Below, one piece after another: positions 36,799 through 48,293 of a stretch of 64,000 bases of DNA. The position numbers and the translations under genes are program-made. The notes under the pieces were generated by a model. That model worked only from the letters and a program-made list of their open reading frames with translations. It did no database searches and was not told where the DNA came from. Positions within the stretch are counted from its first letter, which is position 1, and each line of letters starts with the position of its first letter. This DNA comes from Halichondria panicea (taxonomy: Eukaryota > Porifera > Demospongiae > Suberitida > Halichondriidae): contig NC_087383.1 of the NCBI RefSeq assembly GCF_963675165.1, forward strand, positions 7,166,639-7,230,638, written 5' to 3'.

Positions 36799-37180
36799 TG
36801 CGCAGAGAAACCTGTACAACTGGTGCTACATGTATGCCTTCAGCCAGGCTCATTTTGCACAACAGCAAAGAATGTTGGCATCCCAGATGCATGCTCCAAA
36901 GAAGTGGAAGAGTTTTTTTCTCTAGCCTCAGTTTCAACGCCTGTGTAGTAAGGAGCGGAGCGGAAAAAAAGTGTTGGATAGGAAGCTTCACTGTGTAGTC
37001 TGTGTCTTGCTCCAGTGCCTTGAGAGGAATTGATATCGGGAATACTTTGATATCAGGTGTTAGCTTAATGAAACTGGGAGTGACATGACAGCACACTTTT
37101 TTTTTTCCAAAGTTTGAATTTTCTTCCTCCCATATAGGAAAGCAATTTACGGCAATTTTCGTGTAAGTTTGAATTAGCAT
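36799..37180 (-). pseudogene. Unassigned coding-like segment
   Basis: Single-copy DNA open on the minus strand for about 125 codons before it enters the R3 repeat: KIAVNCFPIWEEEN, then PDIKVFPISIPLKALEQDTDY and LPIQHFFSAPLL. A second minus frame is also open near 36830-36950. Not recognised; possibly an exon or decayed gene interrupted by the inversion breakpoint. Confidence 0.25.
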
Positions 37181-37740
37181 ATTTCCAAAACTATAACGGT
37201 TAGCAAGGAAAATATTTTCTTACTGCACATGGGGATCATTAAGTAACATGTAGAACTAAACAATAGTCATGTACAATCTATTGTTAACCAGCAACTCCCC
37301 CACAAACAAATGTACTTTTGAATCCATATTGTCACACTGCTATATGCAAATATCTAACAATAAACAGCATAATGCTCAACTTGGCTATGCCTACTGCATA
37401 TTTTAATGCTCCCTCTACACTCTCAAGCAACCGCTGTGACTACTTCCTAGCTCCAGATATTCTACATACAGACTAGCTCTGCCAGCTAGTGCTTACTGCA
37501 GTTTCCTCCACTTTCTTCTCATCTATCTTTGCAGCTGGCTCGAAATAAATCGCAATCAGCACTTGCGCAATGCAACACGCATGGTGTCAGAATTCCCAAA
37601 GGCAATACATTGGTCACCTGAGCTGTTTCCAATCCCTTCCCTTTACTATCTATGCACAAACACACTACCGTATACCTCGCTTGCACATGCACACCGAGGC
37701 GCATAATCAATGAATACTGAAAGCTATTATTATATAGAAA
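37181..37740. other. Intergenic DNA
   Basis: No gene recognised. A copy of the TACCTCGCTTGC...CACCGAGGC stem, known from 31030 and 43990, lies at 37672-37700. Confidence 0.4.
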
Positions 37741-38182
37741 GAGAATACCATCAAAGTTGATATTGGAGAGATAAAAGTATTTGCCAATAATTTATTGTCG
37801 TACCATGGATTATAGCCCATGGTCAGAGGTCGAAAAATGACGAATTACAGCCATGACGAAAGTTTGGATTGAAACACATCACGTTCCTGTGAGTGGGTTC
37901 AATTCACCGGCAATAGTTTTACGTTCCCGTGAGTGGGTTCAATTCAACGGCAATAGTTTTGCGTTCCCATGAGTGGAAGGGGGGGTGGGTGTCTTTCAAC
38001 AGCCATAACGTCAGTACAGTTGATCTAATGTCAACATTTTTATGATTTTCTGAGAGCTTAGAAAAATTTCTTTCAAATGCAATTCAAAATTTTATCGCGG
38101 CCCTAACTTGTCATTTTTCGACCCGGACCATGGTAAATAATTGGCAAATACTTTTATCTCAAATTTGATGGTATCATTTAAA
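37741..38182. repeat. Inverted repeat with an internal 42-nt tandem repeat
   Basis: The outer arms pair: ACCATCAAAGTTGATATTGG with AGTATTTGCCAATAATTTATTG at the left, and AATAATTGGCAAATACTTTTA with TTTGATGGT at the right. Inside, CGTTCC-GTGAGTGGGTTCAATTCA with CGGCAATAGTTTT is repeated about 2.5 times from 37887 to 37977. A MITE-like structure of unknown family. Confidence 0.55.
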
Positions 38183-38720
38183 AGGTCTCTTTATTCTAAG
38201 CTTTCAGAAAACCATAACATTTTGGATTTTCGATCCACAGAATTCAAGGTATGGAAGCTGAAAAATTCCCCAAATCATTGATTAAACAACGCAAGGGGGG
38301 TGAGATTGGATCAACTGCACTGAAGTTATGGCAGTTGAAAGACACCCCCCCTTCCGTTTTAATACAAACATGATGCTAATAATTATTAATCAACTATAAT
38401 TATATAATAATTATAAAACTATGTATACATAGTAAATCAGAATAATAAGTATATAATAATTATCTGTAAAATTATTAATTATAAGTGTTCTAGCTAATTG
38501 AATACAAAAACTAGAAGGTGTGAACAGGATTAAAGGATATTGCGTGAGTTTGTACTAAACAGGACAATCTAAAACTGTGTGCATAGTAAATCAGAATAAT
38601 AATATCTGTGAATAATTATAAGTGTCATAATTGAGTACAGAAACTAGAACAGGATATTGTGTGAGTGTGGTACTAAACACACAGCAGAGACTATACTAGG
38701 AAAGTGTTGAGTGTCCATAA
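38183..38720. other. AT-rich gap downstream of gene B
   Basis: Contains an imperfect direct repeat (GTAAATCAGAATAATAA with AGTGT and ACTAGAA-AGG) at about 38430-38530 and 38585-38660. Probably includes the gene B 3' UTR, but no clear AATAAA was seen close to the stop on the minus strand. Confidence 0.4.
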
Positions 38721-39079
38721 TTATTGTGGAACTCTGTCGACAATGTACTGACACACCCTAACAGCCACGTCTCCTCTCTTGAGATCCAGTAAGATGATCA
38801 ACAGAGCTCGGAACGTGGCAACAAGAGGATTGGGGGCACGCCACAGCTTCAAAGCTTTTGCCATTGCAGTTTGAATGTCTCGTTTGACAGCTAGATCATG
38901 AAGGTGAGTTTGTTGGCCGGGAGACAAGCGTAACTGGTCGAGATAGTTCTCTAGATTATCGAAGCAGCCGGCTAGGATATGAGTGTCGTGTTCTATGACC
39001 TCAGTGTCCAGCTGTGTGTCACTGACTCCAGTCCTCCTCTTTAGAGCAGCCAGTGTTAGACCACCCACCACTGATTCAC
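38721..39079 (-). CDS. Gene B death-domain exon and stop
   Basis: A terminal coding exon of 359 nt. It begins GESVVGGLTLAALKRR, then VSDTQLDTEV, LRLSPGQQTHLHDL, the conserved W in LKLWRAPNPLVATFR and a LLDLKRGDVAVRVCQYI tail, ending VPQ-stop. This is the same death-fold layout as gene A but strongly diverged. The acceptor ATATCAG is at 39080-39081. The TAA stop lies inside the palindromic octamer ATAATTAT. Expected role: homotypic death-domain contact, so the diverged surface could change the signalling partner (inference). Confidence 0.8.
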
Positions 39080-39330
39080 CTGATATATGGGCGGAAAAAA
39101 CGAAGGTCAAATTATAACGCTAACAATTCATACAAACTCGAAGTATTAAAATTAGCAACTCAATGACATCATGCACTGACAATTAATACAAACAATGCGA
39201 CCTATAACCTAGCTATGACGAGGTTATTATAATTATTATCATACATACATGCACAAGTAAAACACATTAATTAGTACAGCACGTGCATTATTATCATGAT
39301 CAGTTGTTGCTGTATAATTATGAGCAGTAC

Positions 39331-39423
39331 CTTCAGTGTGTGCGGTTTGAGTGACTTCCTCTCTGACTTGAGTCCCCTCACTCACTGACCTTGGAGCTGC
39401 TCCAGCCACCACAGGGAGAGAGG
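39331..39423 (-). CDS. Gene B linker exon 2
   Basis: A 93-nt phase-1 exon encoding a low-complexity polar linker (SLPVVAGAAPRSVSEG, then VREEVTQTAHTEG). The acceptor GCCCAG and donor GTACTG fit the neighbouring phases exactly. No equivalent exon was found in gene A, so the tether is longer in gene B. Confidence 0.65.
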
Positions 39424-39625
39424 CTGGGCATATAATTATATAGAGAGAGTACATTTTCATAGTGAACACAGTTTTAATATTGTGCAAGGATAATTACAAG
39501 CACTTTAATTAGCGTCACTCCACAAACCAAGTCGTATACTAGCTATTTGGAGGTGTTTAATTACTCAATGTAGACTTCAGGACATCCCTATACTCCAAGT
39601 AACCAACATACACATTCAGCAGTAC

Positions 39626-39707
39626 CTATGCTTGGACAGTTTGGTGTTGGTGTGGTGGATGGTAGTAGATCATCACTAGTCTCCTTAGCAGCAACACCAG
39701 TCAGTTC
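39626..39707 (-). CDS. Gene B linker exon 1
   Basis: An 82-nt exon (ELTGVAAKETSDDLLP and a TPNCPSI end) with acceptor CTATAG and donor GTACTG, equivalent to 26002-26083 in gene A. The flanking introns of the two genes are much less alike than the large exons. Confidence 0.75.
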
Positions 39708-39825
39708 CTATAGAGACCAAATCAAAACTATACAGGCGTGTAATAATATTCAATACCTCATGCAGCACGAAAATATTAATTGCGATGCACACATCAACAT
39801 AGGCAATTGCGTCATTTCAACTCAC

Positions 39826-42036
39826 GAGAGGGTTTCGTCCAGCAAACACACTAAGTGGATCCAGAATTCTTCTCAGTGCTTCACCACTGGAATCTCCAGT
39901 GCTCTTCCAGACTTTCAGAACATCATCGAGATTATTGCATTCTTGAAATGCAGCGCTGGCATTCTCAGTAATAGCTGTGCGTACGATATCAGCCAGTCGA
40001 GGATTCTTGTTCCAACAAGTTGGAAGGGCCGAGATGAATCGATCAGACAGTTCCTTGTGTGCTGGATTGAACAGAAGCTGTAGAATATTCTCACCGAGAT
40101 CAGCGTACACTTCAGCATGAAGAAAGTCAGCCACAGACAAACTTAAGGTCCCACTAGTTGAAACAACGTAGCGATGTTGTTTAACAATACTTTCTGCCAC
40201 TAGATTGATGTTGAATGTGGGAGCTTCAGAGATGCTGAGAGGATATGTCACACTGGCAGGCGATAGGAATAACTCGTTAACCTCAGTAGAACGACAAAAC
40301 TGCTTTCTAGCCTCAACCACTTTACCGACCACAGTTGAACGAAGATCGAAGAAATCCAAGGAAAGCTCTTGTGCCTGCATTAGAACAAGAGCGTGCTTCT
40401 TGTTGGAGATTTCCACCACCATTTTGACACCGTGAGATGTGCTCCAGCAAACACCAGTCTTCCAGAATGCACAATGGTGTTGAAGAGCAGGAATGCTGGT
40501 ATCTGTATTAAGTGCAAGGCGGAGGGAGAGAGCTAGTCGAAGAAGGAGAACGTAGAGCATTCGAGCATCCAGGAAGTGATCACTGTGGACTGCTGACAGG
40601 ACCCAACCAAATTGGTACTTTGCTGAGCCTTCCCATACATCAGGAGGAGCTGCTAAGGTGATCAGAGCGGGGCAGAACATGTACACTTCCTCAGCACTAG
40701 CACTAGAGTCGTCCAGATGATGGTTGATAAGACAGAGGATTTCTTTATCGTCAATAACAACAGCTAACTCGAGATGAGATAAGAATCCAATCAGCAGTTG
40801 AATATCGATATCTGGGAAGTAAGCAGCAAGCTTGGATTTTGGTACGATACCAGTGTTGGAGAACAGCTTGCAGTGTTGTTTGAAATCTTCTGGAGCAAAT
40901 AATTATGGTGCCATTGATTCGAGAGAGTAGTGTTGAACTGTCAATGATGACAAAGCTCTTCTCAGGTGAAGCTGTGTCGTGCAAGAAGAGAACGTGACCT
41001 TTGTCACTCAGCTGACAGCAGATCTCAACAAGGCGGGGAATCGTTGAGGGGATGAATGGAATATGATCTTTGTGCTTCTTAGAAGGCTGGAGGCGATCCA
41101 CCGCGAGTTCCTGCTGTATGTCTTCCAGTGAAACTGCAATCTTTCCAGAAAATTTGTCAAGCAAATAGATGAGAAACATGTGGCAGTTCAAACTGACGGA
41201 CAGCTTGGATCTAATAGAATCACATGTCAAGCCAACTGAACGCCTCAAAACTTTCATACCATTTGAATTAGAAAATCGACAATCGATCGGAATGATTTCC
41301 ACAAGCTCAAACATGGGAAATTTCTGCACAGCTTTCAAGATGGTCTCCTTCCTTTCAAGGATTGCGGAGTCGTCCTTTACAAGATCAGCATGGCTAGACA
41401 CCACAATGAGTGGTGCTTTGCCCTCCATATTGGCACACTGGTTGGAAATGATGCCCAACCAATACGAGACAGAGTGGGTGGTAGTGATGTTTTCATTTAG
41501 GAGACTGATAACCAAAATGAAAATGGGCCGACATGCATCAACTGCTGACTTGATAATGGCAGCGTGACTGCTGTAGTAGACCTCTTGACCAGCAAAGTCA
41601 TAGACCAACACATCTCCAAAGACACGACTCTTGAATAATCGAGGGATGATTCCGGCTGTTTTCTTGCTAACTCCATCGACTTCTTTAGGAGAGACGAAGA
41701 TGTTGACTAGAGATGTGAATGCATTTGGCTCGTGTTCCATTGCTTCAATGAGAGTGCTCTTTCCTTCTCCACCGTGACCGATAACAAGTATCTTCACTGG
41801 GTTTTTCAGGGGATCCTTTGAAAACACGTTACCAAGAGCTTTGCGATGATTGGTATACACATCTTCAGCAGTAGCTCCATGTTGCAACAAGAGTAGAATG
41901 ATTTCCTTGTTCTCTGCAAGAAAGAGTGGTGTGTGTCCATCGTCATCTTTGATATTGGGATCACAGCCAACAACGTAATTCAAAAGATATTCCACGATTT
42001 TGGTAACCCCATACTGGCAGGCAAGTAGAAGAACAT
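39826..42036 (-). pseudogene. Gene B large exon: ankyrin-Roc-COR with a 4-nt frameshift
   Basis: Collinear with the gene A large exon and about 95-96 percent identical in protein. All Roc motifs are kept (GHGGEGKST near 41753-41779, DFAGQE, SHAD). It is 2211 nt against 2207. The whole difference is AATT at 40901-40904, inserted in the COR part just after Gly-Thr-Ile. The first frame (to 40751) ends in about 40 out-of-frame residues; the original frame resumes, still fully open, for the rest of the exon (the clear ORF begins at 40686). No other stop or shift was seen and both splice borders are intact (acceptor at 42036, GTGAGT donor below 39826). This suggests a very recent loss, an individual allele, or a sequencing error. 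Confidence 0.85.
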
Positions 42037-44625
42037 CTGTAATGGATATGCATCAATAATCATTGAGCACCTAGCTGAAAGTACATGTATATGCAGTGCT
42101 CTATAATAATAATAACCTGATTCGTTCATACAAGGTTTGGTTATTTGAAGATATCTCATAATTATACATTCACGTGTTGTGTAATGCATAATTATAGTGT
42201 AGGTAATTATAATTGTATTGTGATTTACTTATTATTGTCTTGCGTCATCTCTACGATGTACATCAAAGAAATTGCGAGTACTACAAAATAATGACAGAAC
42301 TCACTGAGCCGTGACCACAAGGGCAATAACGAATGCGTAAAGCCAAGCGTCGTGCTACATTACGCCTACGCCCATGTTTTAAGATTTAATTACAGTAACT
42401 TTAACCATAGAAACCACACATTGACGAGTTATAAATAAATGTCATCAAATACAATAATTATACATGTATAGAATAAATTTTATTAACAATAGAGATAATT
42501 ATAATAATTGTTTATTTTTCGATACTGTATAATTATTGCATGGCTGAAACACATTCACATGAATTGAATAAAGCAGATCCAAGGTTCTAAATCAGTTTTG
42601 TTGTAGCTGTTGCTTCTGTGAGCTGTTTATAGGAAGAAGCTCTGTCTCACAGTATAACTAAACTTCGTAGCCAGTCAGAGAGCCAGAACACACAAGCCAT
42701 GGAGAGAACCAGAACACAACAATCATGCAGAGAGCCACAAACAGGGCCAGAGGGAGCAGACCTTTTAATATGACAGTCAGGCTTTAGAAATACAGACACC
42801 TTTTCTTAAAAAATCCATATCTTATGAAATCACTTGTAACTAGTCACCCAGACCCCAGCTATCTTGACACTATCATAATTACCTTAGCTAGCAACTGACC
42901 ACCCCCACTAACTAGTAATTTTTCACAATTATGTACATAAACAATATTGTATGAAGGCACAAAGAGACTAAAGACACTTAATAAGTGTTCTCAATGTTCT
43001 CACGATGACACGGTTCAATCAGGATCTGCAGAAACTTCTCTGCGAGGTTGTATCGGCAGACGCCCTTTTCAGTGAGGATTATAATGGGTCAATAATAGCT
43101 AGAAGATCGACCAGAGATTCTCTGAAAAGTAGATTCCTATGATCCCAGTCACTGTCCTCTCACTCAATAATTATAAGCATCATTGTTTAGCTGCCCTATA
43201 GAACCTCCCTGAGGTTGTACTACGAAGATATTGGAGCCATTATCAAACGATCACTAATCTTAGCCTCGTTCCCAGGCCTTTTTTTCTTGCTGTTGTTCAT
43301 CCATAAATAAAAAAGAATAGCAAAATAAGGCAGCATGGAAATTAGGGTACAGTTAAGAAAAAGTAAGGGCCTGGTTTAGGAAATGGCGTGATCCACAAGG
43401 ATATTAATTTTATGAACGTGGGAGATATGTAGCCCACAATCGGGACGTAAGGTATTCTCCCACGCATTCACACTTAATAATAATTATAAGACTTGACAAT
43501 GTATACTGAGACACTGCCAACAAGCTACTGCATGCAAAGTCATGGAACCAGCGTGGCCAGCTCTGGTGATGATGACTAAGCTATTAGTTTAGATCTAGGA
43601 CACAAGAAAAATATATTAGATATTCTATGGATAGAATCTAAATACACAATCTAGACTGGTAGAACATCTCTAGCACTGCATACCCACACTCATTTTCACC
43701 CTTCTACCGTCCTTCTACCCTCACACGACTTCCTGATATAATTATACATGCTCTCCTTTTTGCTAACTCTATACCTCTATATTCCTCCATTCCTTCCGTA
43801 TTTTATTGAACAATTATAGCTAGTATAGAATGTATTGCGAGCATCAAACATAATTATATGTGAACTTTGCGAGGGTTGATCAATTCGCAATAATAAAATC
43901 GCAAAATCTACTAGTAAATACACACGATCCTTACCAGAACGCAATAGTTACATCGCAAAGGGTAAACTTTTCTGCTGCTTGGGCTCATTATGCCTCGGTG
44001 CGCATGCGCAAGCGAGGTATATGGTAGTGTGTTTGTGTGTGTGTGTGTCTAGATCTGTGTGTGTGTGTGTCTGTGTAGACTGCTACAGCTGCTCAAGGAT
44101 GAATCAAGTGCAAGTAAGAGTATTATGTTTACTTGGATTTTAATTTGTAGATTTGCAAAATAATGCTTACTTGGAATGCCATTACAGCCTTTTCAGAAGA
44201 GTGCGTAGCGAAATTTGTCCATGGAGTGTTGCTACTCTACTTAGTATAGTTAGCTCTGCACTAGAACGCTAGCTATTGGTAACTGCAACACTGAGAAGAG
44301 AGCTGCAAGGCTCTACTGATGCAGCTATTAACCTTGGCTTGAACTTTTGGCATCGATCGTTTTTAACAACAAACAAGGTCGATCATTACCCACTCTTTGA
44401 GTTTGCATGCAGCATGCAAATTAAAAAATGTTCATCATGTGTACCGCATACTATACGTGTATAAGCTTTATGTTATGTAGCTTTGGCATCTCCACCGAGG
44501 CATGCATGCATGAGCACCTGCATGCGGGTGCTTTCATTCAAATTGATGACACCTATATATTATTCAAAATATCCAACATTCACAGCAACGAAATAAAACA
44601 CCTACAAATTATATAGCACCATTAA

Positions 44626-45849
44626 CCCTTTCCCGGCTTTAATTAAAAAAAAAATACAGAATAAATACACATTTTTCTTTAAAAATACATATCTCATGAA
44701 CAATGCATTGTAATCACTTGCAACTATTTCCTACAGGTAGCCCAGATCCTGGGGGTACCATGACATCATCATCATTACCTAACAACTGACCACCCCCAGT
44801 GGCGGATCCAGGGGGGGATCCCAGGGTGCCATGGATCCCCCCTTTCAGACTAAGCTATTGTGGCTTTACTACAGCTACCAGCTAGCTATTTATCAGTATT
44901 GTAGCTATTTTATCAGTGTTGTAGCTTGATTCAATGATTGTACCTGTTGTTCTGATGCATTAACTGCCAAAGGAGTGTTCAGGTTAGCCTAGGTTAGCTA
45001 GTTGACTGTTCGTAGCAGAGCTAGCTAGCTCTACGCAAGTTTATTATGGGACCTTCCCCTGGGATTTTACCTAGTCACGTATGACCGGAAGTGGGCGTAA
45101 CCCCAAAAAATTTCGCGTTATGCGCGACTTTCACTACTCGCGCTGCGCGCTCGTAGTTTGGAACCCCCCCTTTCATATTTCCTGGATCTGCCACTGACCC
45201 CCACTAATTAACGATTTTTTTTACACATTTCACAATTATAAACATGCATAAACAATAATTATTGTATGAAGGCATGAAATAACTAAAGACACTAAGTAAG
45301 TGTTCTCAATGTTCTCACGGTGACATGGTTCAATCAGTTCAATGGTGGCTTATGATGTCCACTTGTGTACTAACTAGACTAAGCATACCATACTGAAGCT
45401 ATCCTGACTACATTATGATACTCCATAGTTACTTACAAGGTCCAGGACTTTGGTTCATGCTCAGGAGCTTCTTCCTCCGGCTCTTCAGGCTCTACATTTA
45501 TAGCTTGACCTCTGAAAAGTAGTTTACTCTCTTGGTATGATCCCAGTCACTGTCCTCTTACTCAACAAGGCCATAAGCATCGTTATTCTCACTGTCTAGC
45601 TGCCCTAGAACCTCGCTGAGGTTGTACTATGAAGATCTTGTAGCCATTATCAAACGGTCACTTTTCTTTCGACAGTACTGCACGAAGTGTACCTCGAGGC
45701 AAGATACTAAAGATACCACGTGAAAGAGCAGCCCAATGCGCATGTCCTGGTACCTACAGTGTGCGCATAGCTCCAACACAGCGCCCACAACGATTTTTGA
45801 AAATTATCACTACCGCTGCCGTTATATAACGGCTAAAGCCGGGAAAGGG
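44626..45849. mobile_element. piggyBac-like TTAA element (R2), copy vi, specific to copy B
   Basis: TTAA at 44622-44625 and 45850-45853; 16-nt terminal repeat CCCTTTCCCGGCTTTA at both ends. Copy A has the empty site CACCATTAAGCTATT (about 31658-31672), proving insertion after the duplication. It carries the same acidic N-terminus remnant in reverse (about 45460-45650) and a nested 400-bp MITE. Confidence 0.85.
44797..45196. mobile_element. MITE with CAGTGGCGGATCCAGG ends and 5-bp TSD, nested
   Basis: Left end CAGTGGCGGATCCAGG, right end CCTGGATCTGCCACTG. The target duplication is ACCCC (44792-44796, 45197-45201). Empty sites ACCACCCCCACTAATTA exist in other R2 copies (for example 9928-9943). 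The interior shares blocks with the R1 repeats (AACTGCCAAAGGAGTGTTC, GACCGGAAGTGGGCGTAAC). Confidence 0.85.
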
Positions 45850-46163
45850 TTAAGCTAATTTCAGCAGCTAATAATAAATTTTTATTAGCACACCACATTT
45901 TTTCAAATGTGATTGGAATAACAATTAGATTTACTGATATGTAAAATGTGGGATATATTTTCACAGTGGTTTATTATTCACATTGTAAACAAGACTGCCT
46001 ATTATTCAAAAAATTATTCCGGAATATTTGGTACAGGCCTATAGTCCCAGTCCTGCACCTGAGTATGAGGCGCTTTTTATAGGGGCGAGTGAAGCGAGTC
46101 TCTATAATATAGTCATCTGTCTGTCTGTGATGGACGTACGGCATGGATTTTATCGTGATCCTA

Positions 46164-46720
46164 CAGTAGCGGTCAATATAAAGTACCCGTTCCGTTTACG
46201 TAGTACACCCGTAGTACGTTTCATAACGTTTCCGTTTTTACACTATCATAATTATTAAAAACGTTGAAATTTACTGTACCGTTTATTTACCGTTACATGT
46301 TGCAAGTATGTTGTAGAAAAGTAGTAAACAAAGAGACAATCCTAGTCATCTCAAGTACTTAGCTATGCTATGGCTTATGTCTAGCTGTAATTAAGCCTAT
46401 AGCTCTTGATCTATACATAATTATAACGCACCATTCACACTTCTCATTCAACTTCTCATTAAAAAGATATTAATGTCTGCAGTCTCTATAATTATATAAA
46501 TATGAGTCCTATCTCTGTTCTGCAAGGTTAGAAAACGCTAATATCTATATAATTATACAGCTAACTATAACTTTACAATAATTATATAGCTATATATAGC
46601 TGCGTGCAGAGCTGCATGCATGGGTATGACAATGGTTGAATAAGAAAAAACGCGTATCTAATGCGTACTATACGGACGTACTACGTAAACGGAACAGGTA
46701 CTTTATATTGGCTGCTACTG
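46164..46720. mobile_element. TA-flanked MITE with CAGTAGC ends, copy B
   Basis: Twin of 31985-32537, with the same TA flanks (46162-46163, 46721-46722) and a few base differences. Confidence 0.75.
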
Positions 46721-46816
46721 TAAAATATCATTTGAGACGTACACGCAATGGGTTGGGATATAGAAAGGTCAAGTAATATATGTCATTACAGTGCATGCAT
46801 GCGTATACTAACTTAC

Positions 46817-46921
46817 TATTGATATCCACATTGCACTCTGTGATGAGGTACTTGATAGTGTCCAGCTTCCCCTCTCTGACTGCCATTCCCAGTGGAGTTA
46901 GTCCATCACTGGTCACAGCTC
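46817..46921 (-). CDS. Gene B ankyrin exon 3
   Basis: A 105-nt phase-1 ankyrin exon (TSDGLTPLGMAVREG and CNVDIN end), with CACTATAG acceptor and GTAAGT donor. Practically identical to 32634-32738. The intron below it, down to 42036, contains two young insertions (44626-45849 and the MITE inside it). Confidence 0.85.
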
Positions 46922-47227
46922 CTATAGTGGTGAGTCAGGACAGTGTCAGGAATGCACAATACATTATCTCAGAAACCATAACTAATGAACGTCACCAACA
47001 ACTATTGCCTGAACACCTCTACATGTCCCATACTGCACCTACCCAACTATACCCACAGTAAGTGGTGTATATATAATTATACTCAAGACATACACAATGA
47101 GTTATGGGGGGCCTAACATTGCATAAGGTATAAGATATCATTGTTGAGACATACACAATTAATGGGTAGGTAGAAAGGTAAAGTGATGCATGCCATTAGC
47201 AATCAGCGTACAAAGATATTCACTCAC

Positions 47228-47314
47228 TATTGACATCCACATTGCACTGATTGATCAGATAACCAACAATTGCAGTGTACCCAAACTTGCAAGCAATAAG
47301 AAGTCGATTGTTCT
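47228..47314 (-). CDS. Gene B ankyrin exon 2
   Basis: An 87-nt phase-1 exon (ENNRLLIACKFGYTAIVGYL and CNVDVN end). Acceptor CTCCAG, donor GTGAGT. It differs from gene A at few positions (GYL for RYL). Confidence 0.85.
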
Positions 47315-47454
47315 CTGGAGAAAACGATAAAAAGTGGTTAATATGAAGCACTATAGACCCTTGTGAGGGGTGGATTAATACTATAACAAAAGGAGCATCT
47401 GTTGCTAGTCAGTAAATGACCGCCACTCAGTGTACACCTAATAATGAATCTCAC

Positions 47455-47526
47455 CGTTAACTTTGGTGGTTACATCACCTTCATCTTTCAGTGTCAGCTC
47501 TAGGATACGAACTACTTGTGCAGAAT
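47455..47526 (-). CDS. Gene B ankyrin exon 1
   Basis: A 72-nt phase-1 exon (SAQVVRILELTLKDEG). Acceptor CCTCAG, donor GTGAGA. By strand, phase and ankyrin content, the next exons upstream are 62390-62494 and 63625-63917, about 15 kb away across the transposon-filled 48-60 kb region. Confidence 0.8.
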
Positions 47527-47920
47527 CTGAGGTGAGAACAAAAATTGCACTGTGAATATGCTACGATAATAAATATGCATGCATGATAGAATGTTCAGCG
47601 CAAAATGGATCACATGCAGTCTACTGGATATGGTCACAAGAGCAAGGGCTTAATTGATAACCTCATAATTTTACAAATTAACAAGCCTATACTGCATGTA
47701 TGATTCTACATCAGGGTCTCACATCAGGGTCTCTGAATTAAGTAGTCACTTCAATATACCAGTCGTTATAAATTGCTAGCTTGATCAGGCCTGAAGTGCG
47801 GCCATGCCTCCGTATATACTGTAGTTCTGGCTGCCCCAAGCTAGGTTTTTAATGTACGTTTATTACGGCCGGATATGACGTTTTGGGTGTGATTTGAAGT
47901 ATGAAAGTTTAAATAGAGAG

Positions 47921-48293
47921 CAGTGGCGTAGGCAGGGGGTGGCAAAGGGGGCAAATGCCCCCCCTTTTTCTGGATCTCTACTACTACTCAGCTCAGGTTA
48001 GTGTAGCTGATTATCTTGCTGAGCACTCCCTTTCTTCCCAATCTTGCTGCAGTTAGCTAGCTAGTAGGCAAGCAAAACGATTTAGTCCCTAAACTGTGAG
48101 CTATTCTAGTCTAAATCTATAGACAGTTCTTGTTCTTTGCTAAACTAGCTTTCTAAACATCAGGCCACACCCAACTAAATAGAGAAATCAATCATGACGT
48201 CATAATTAAGAGGCGTGGCTTCCGGTCAAAATTTCGGCGCTGCGCGGCTGATAGGTTTTGCCCCTCTTCCAAAAAATCCTGGCTACGCTCCTG
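47921..48293. mobile_element. MITE with CAGTGGCG ends and 5-bp TSD, copy B
   Basis: Twin of 34667-35036 with the same GAGAG flanks (47916-47920, 48294-48298); inserted before the A/B duplication. Confidence 0.8.

Noticed and set aside
36692-37180. Complete 162-residue gene
   Set aside because: Its last part lies in the dispersed R3 repeat and its start has no splice or promoter support; kept only as a low-confidence fragment.
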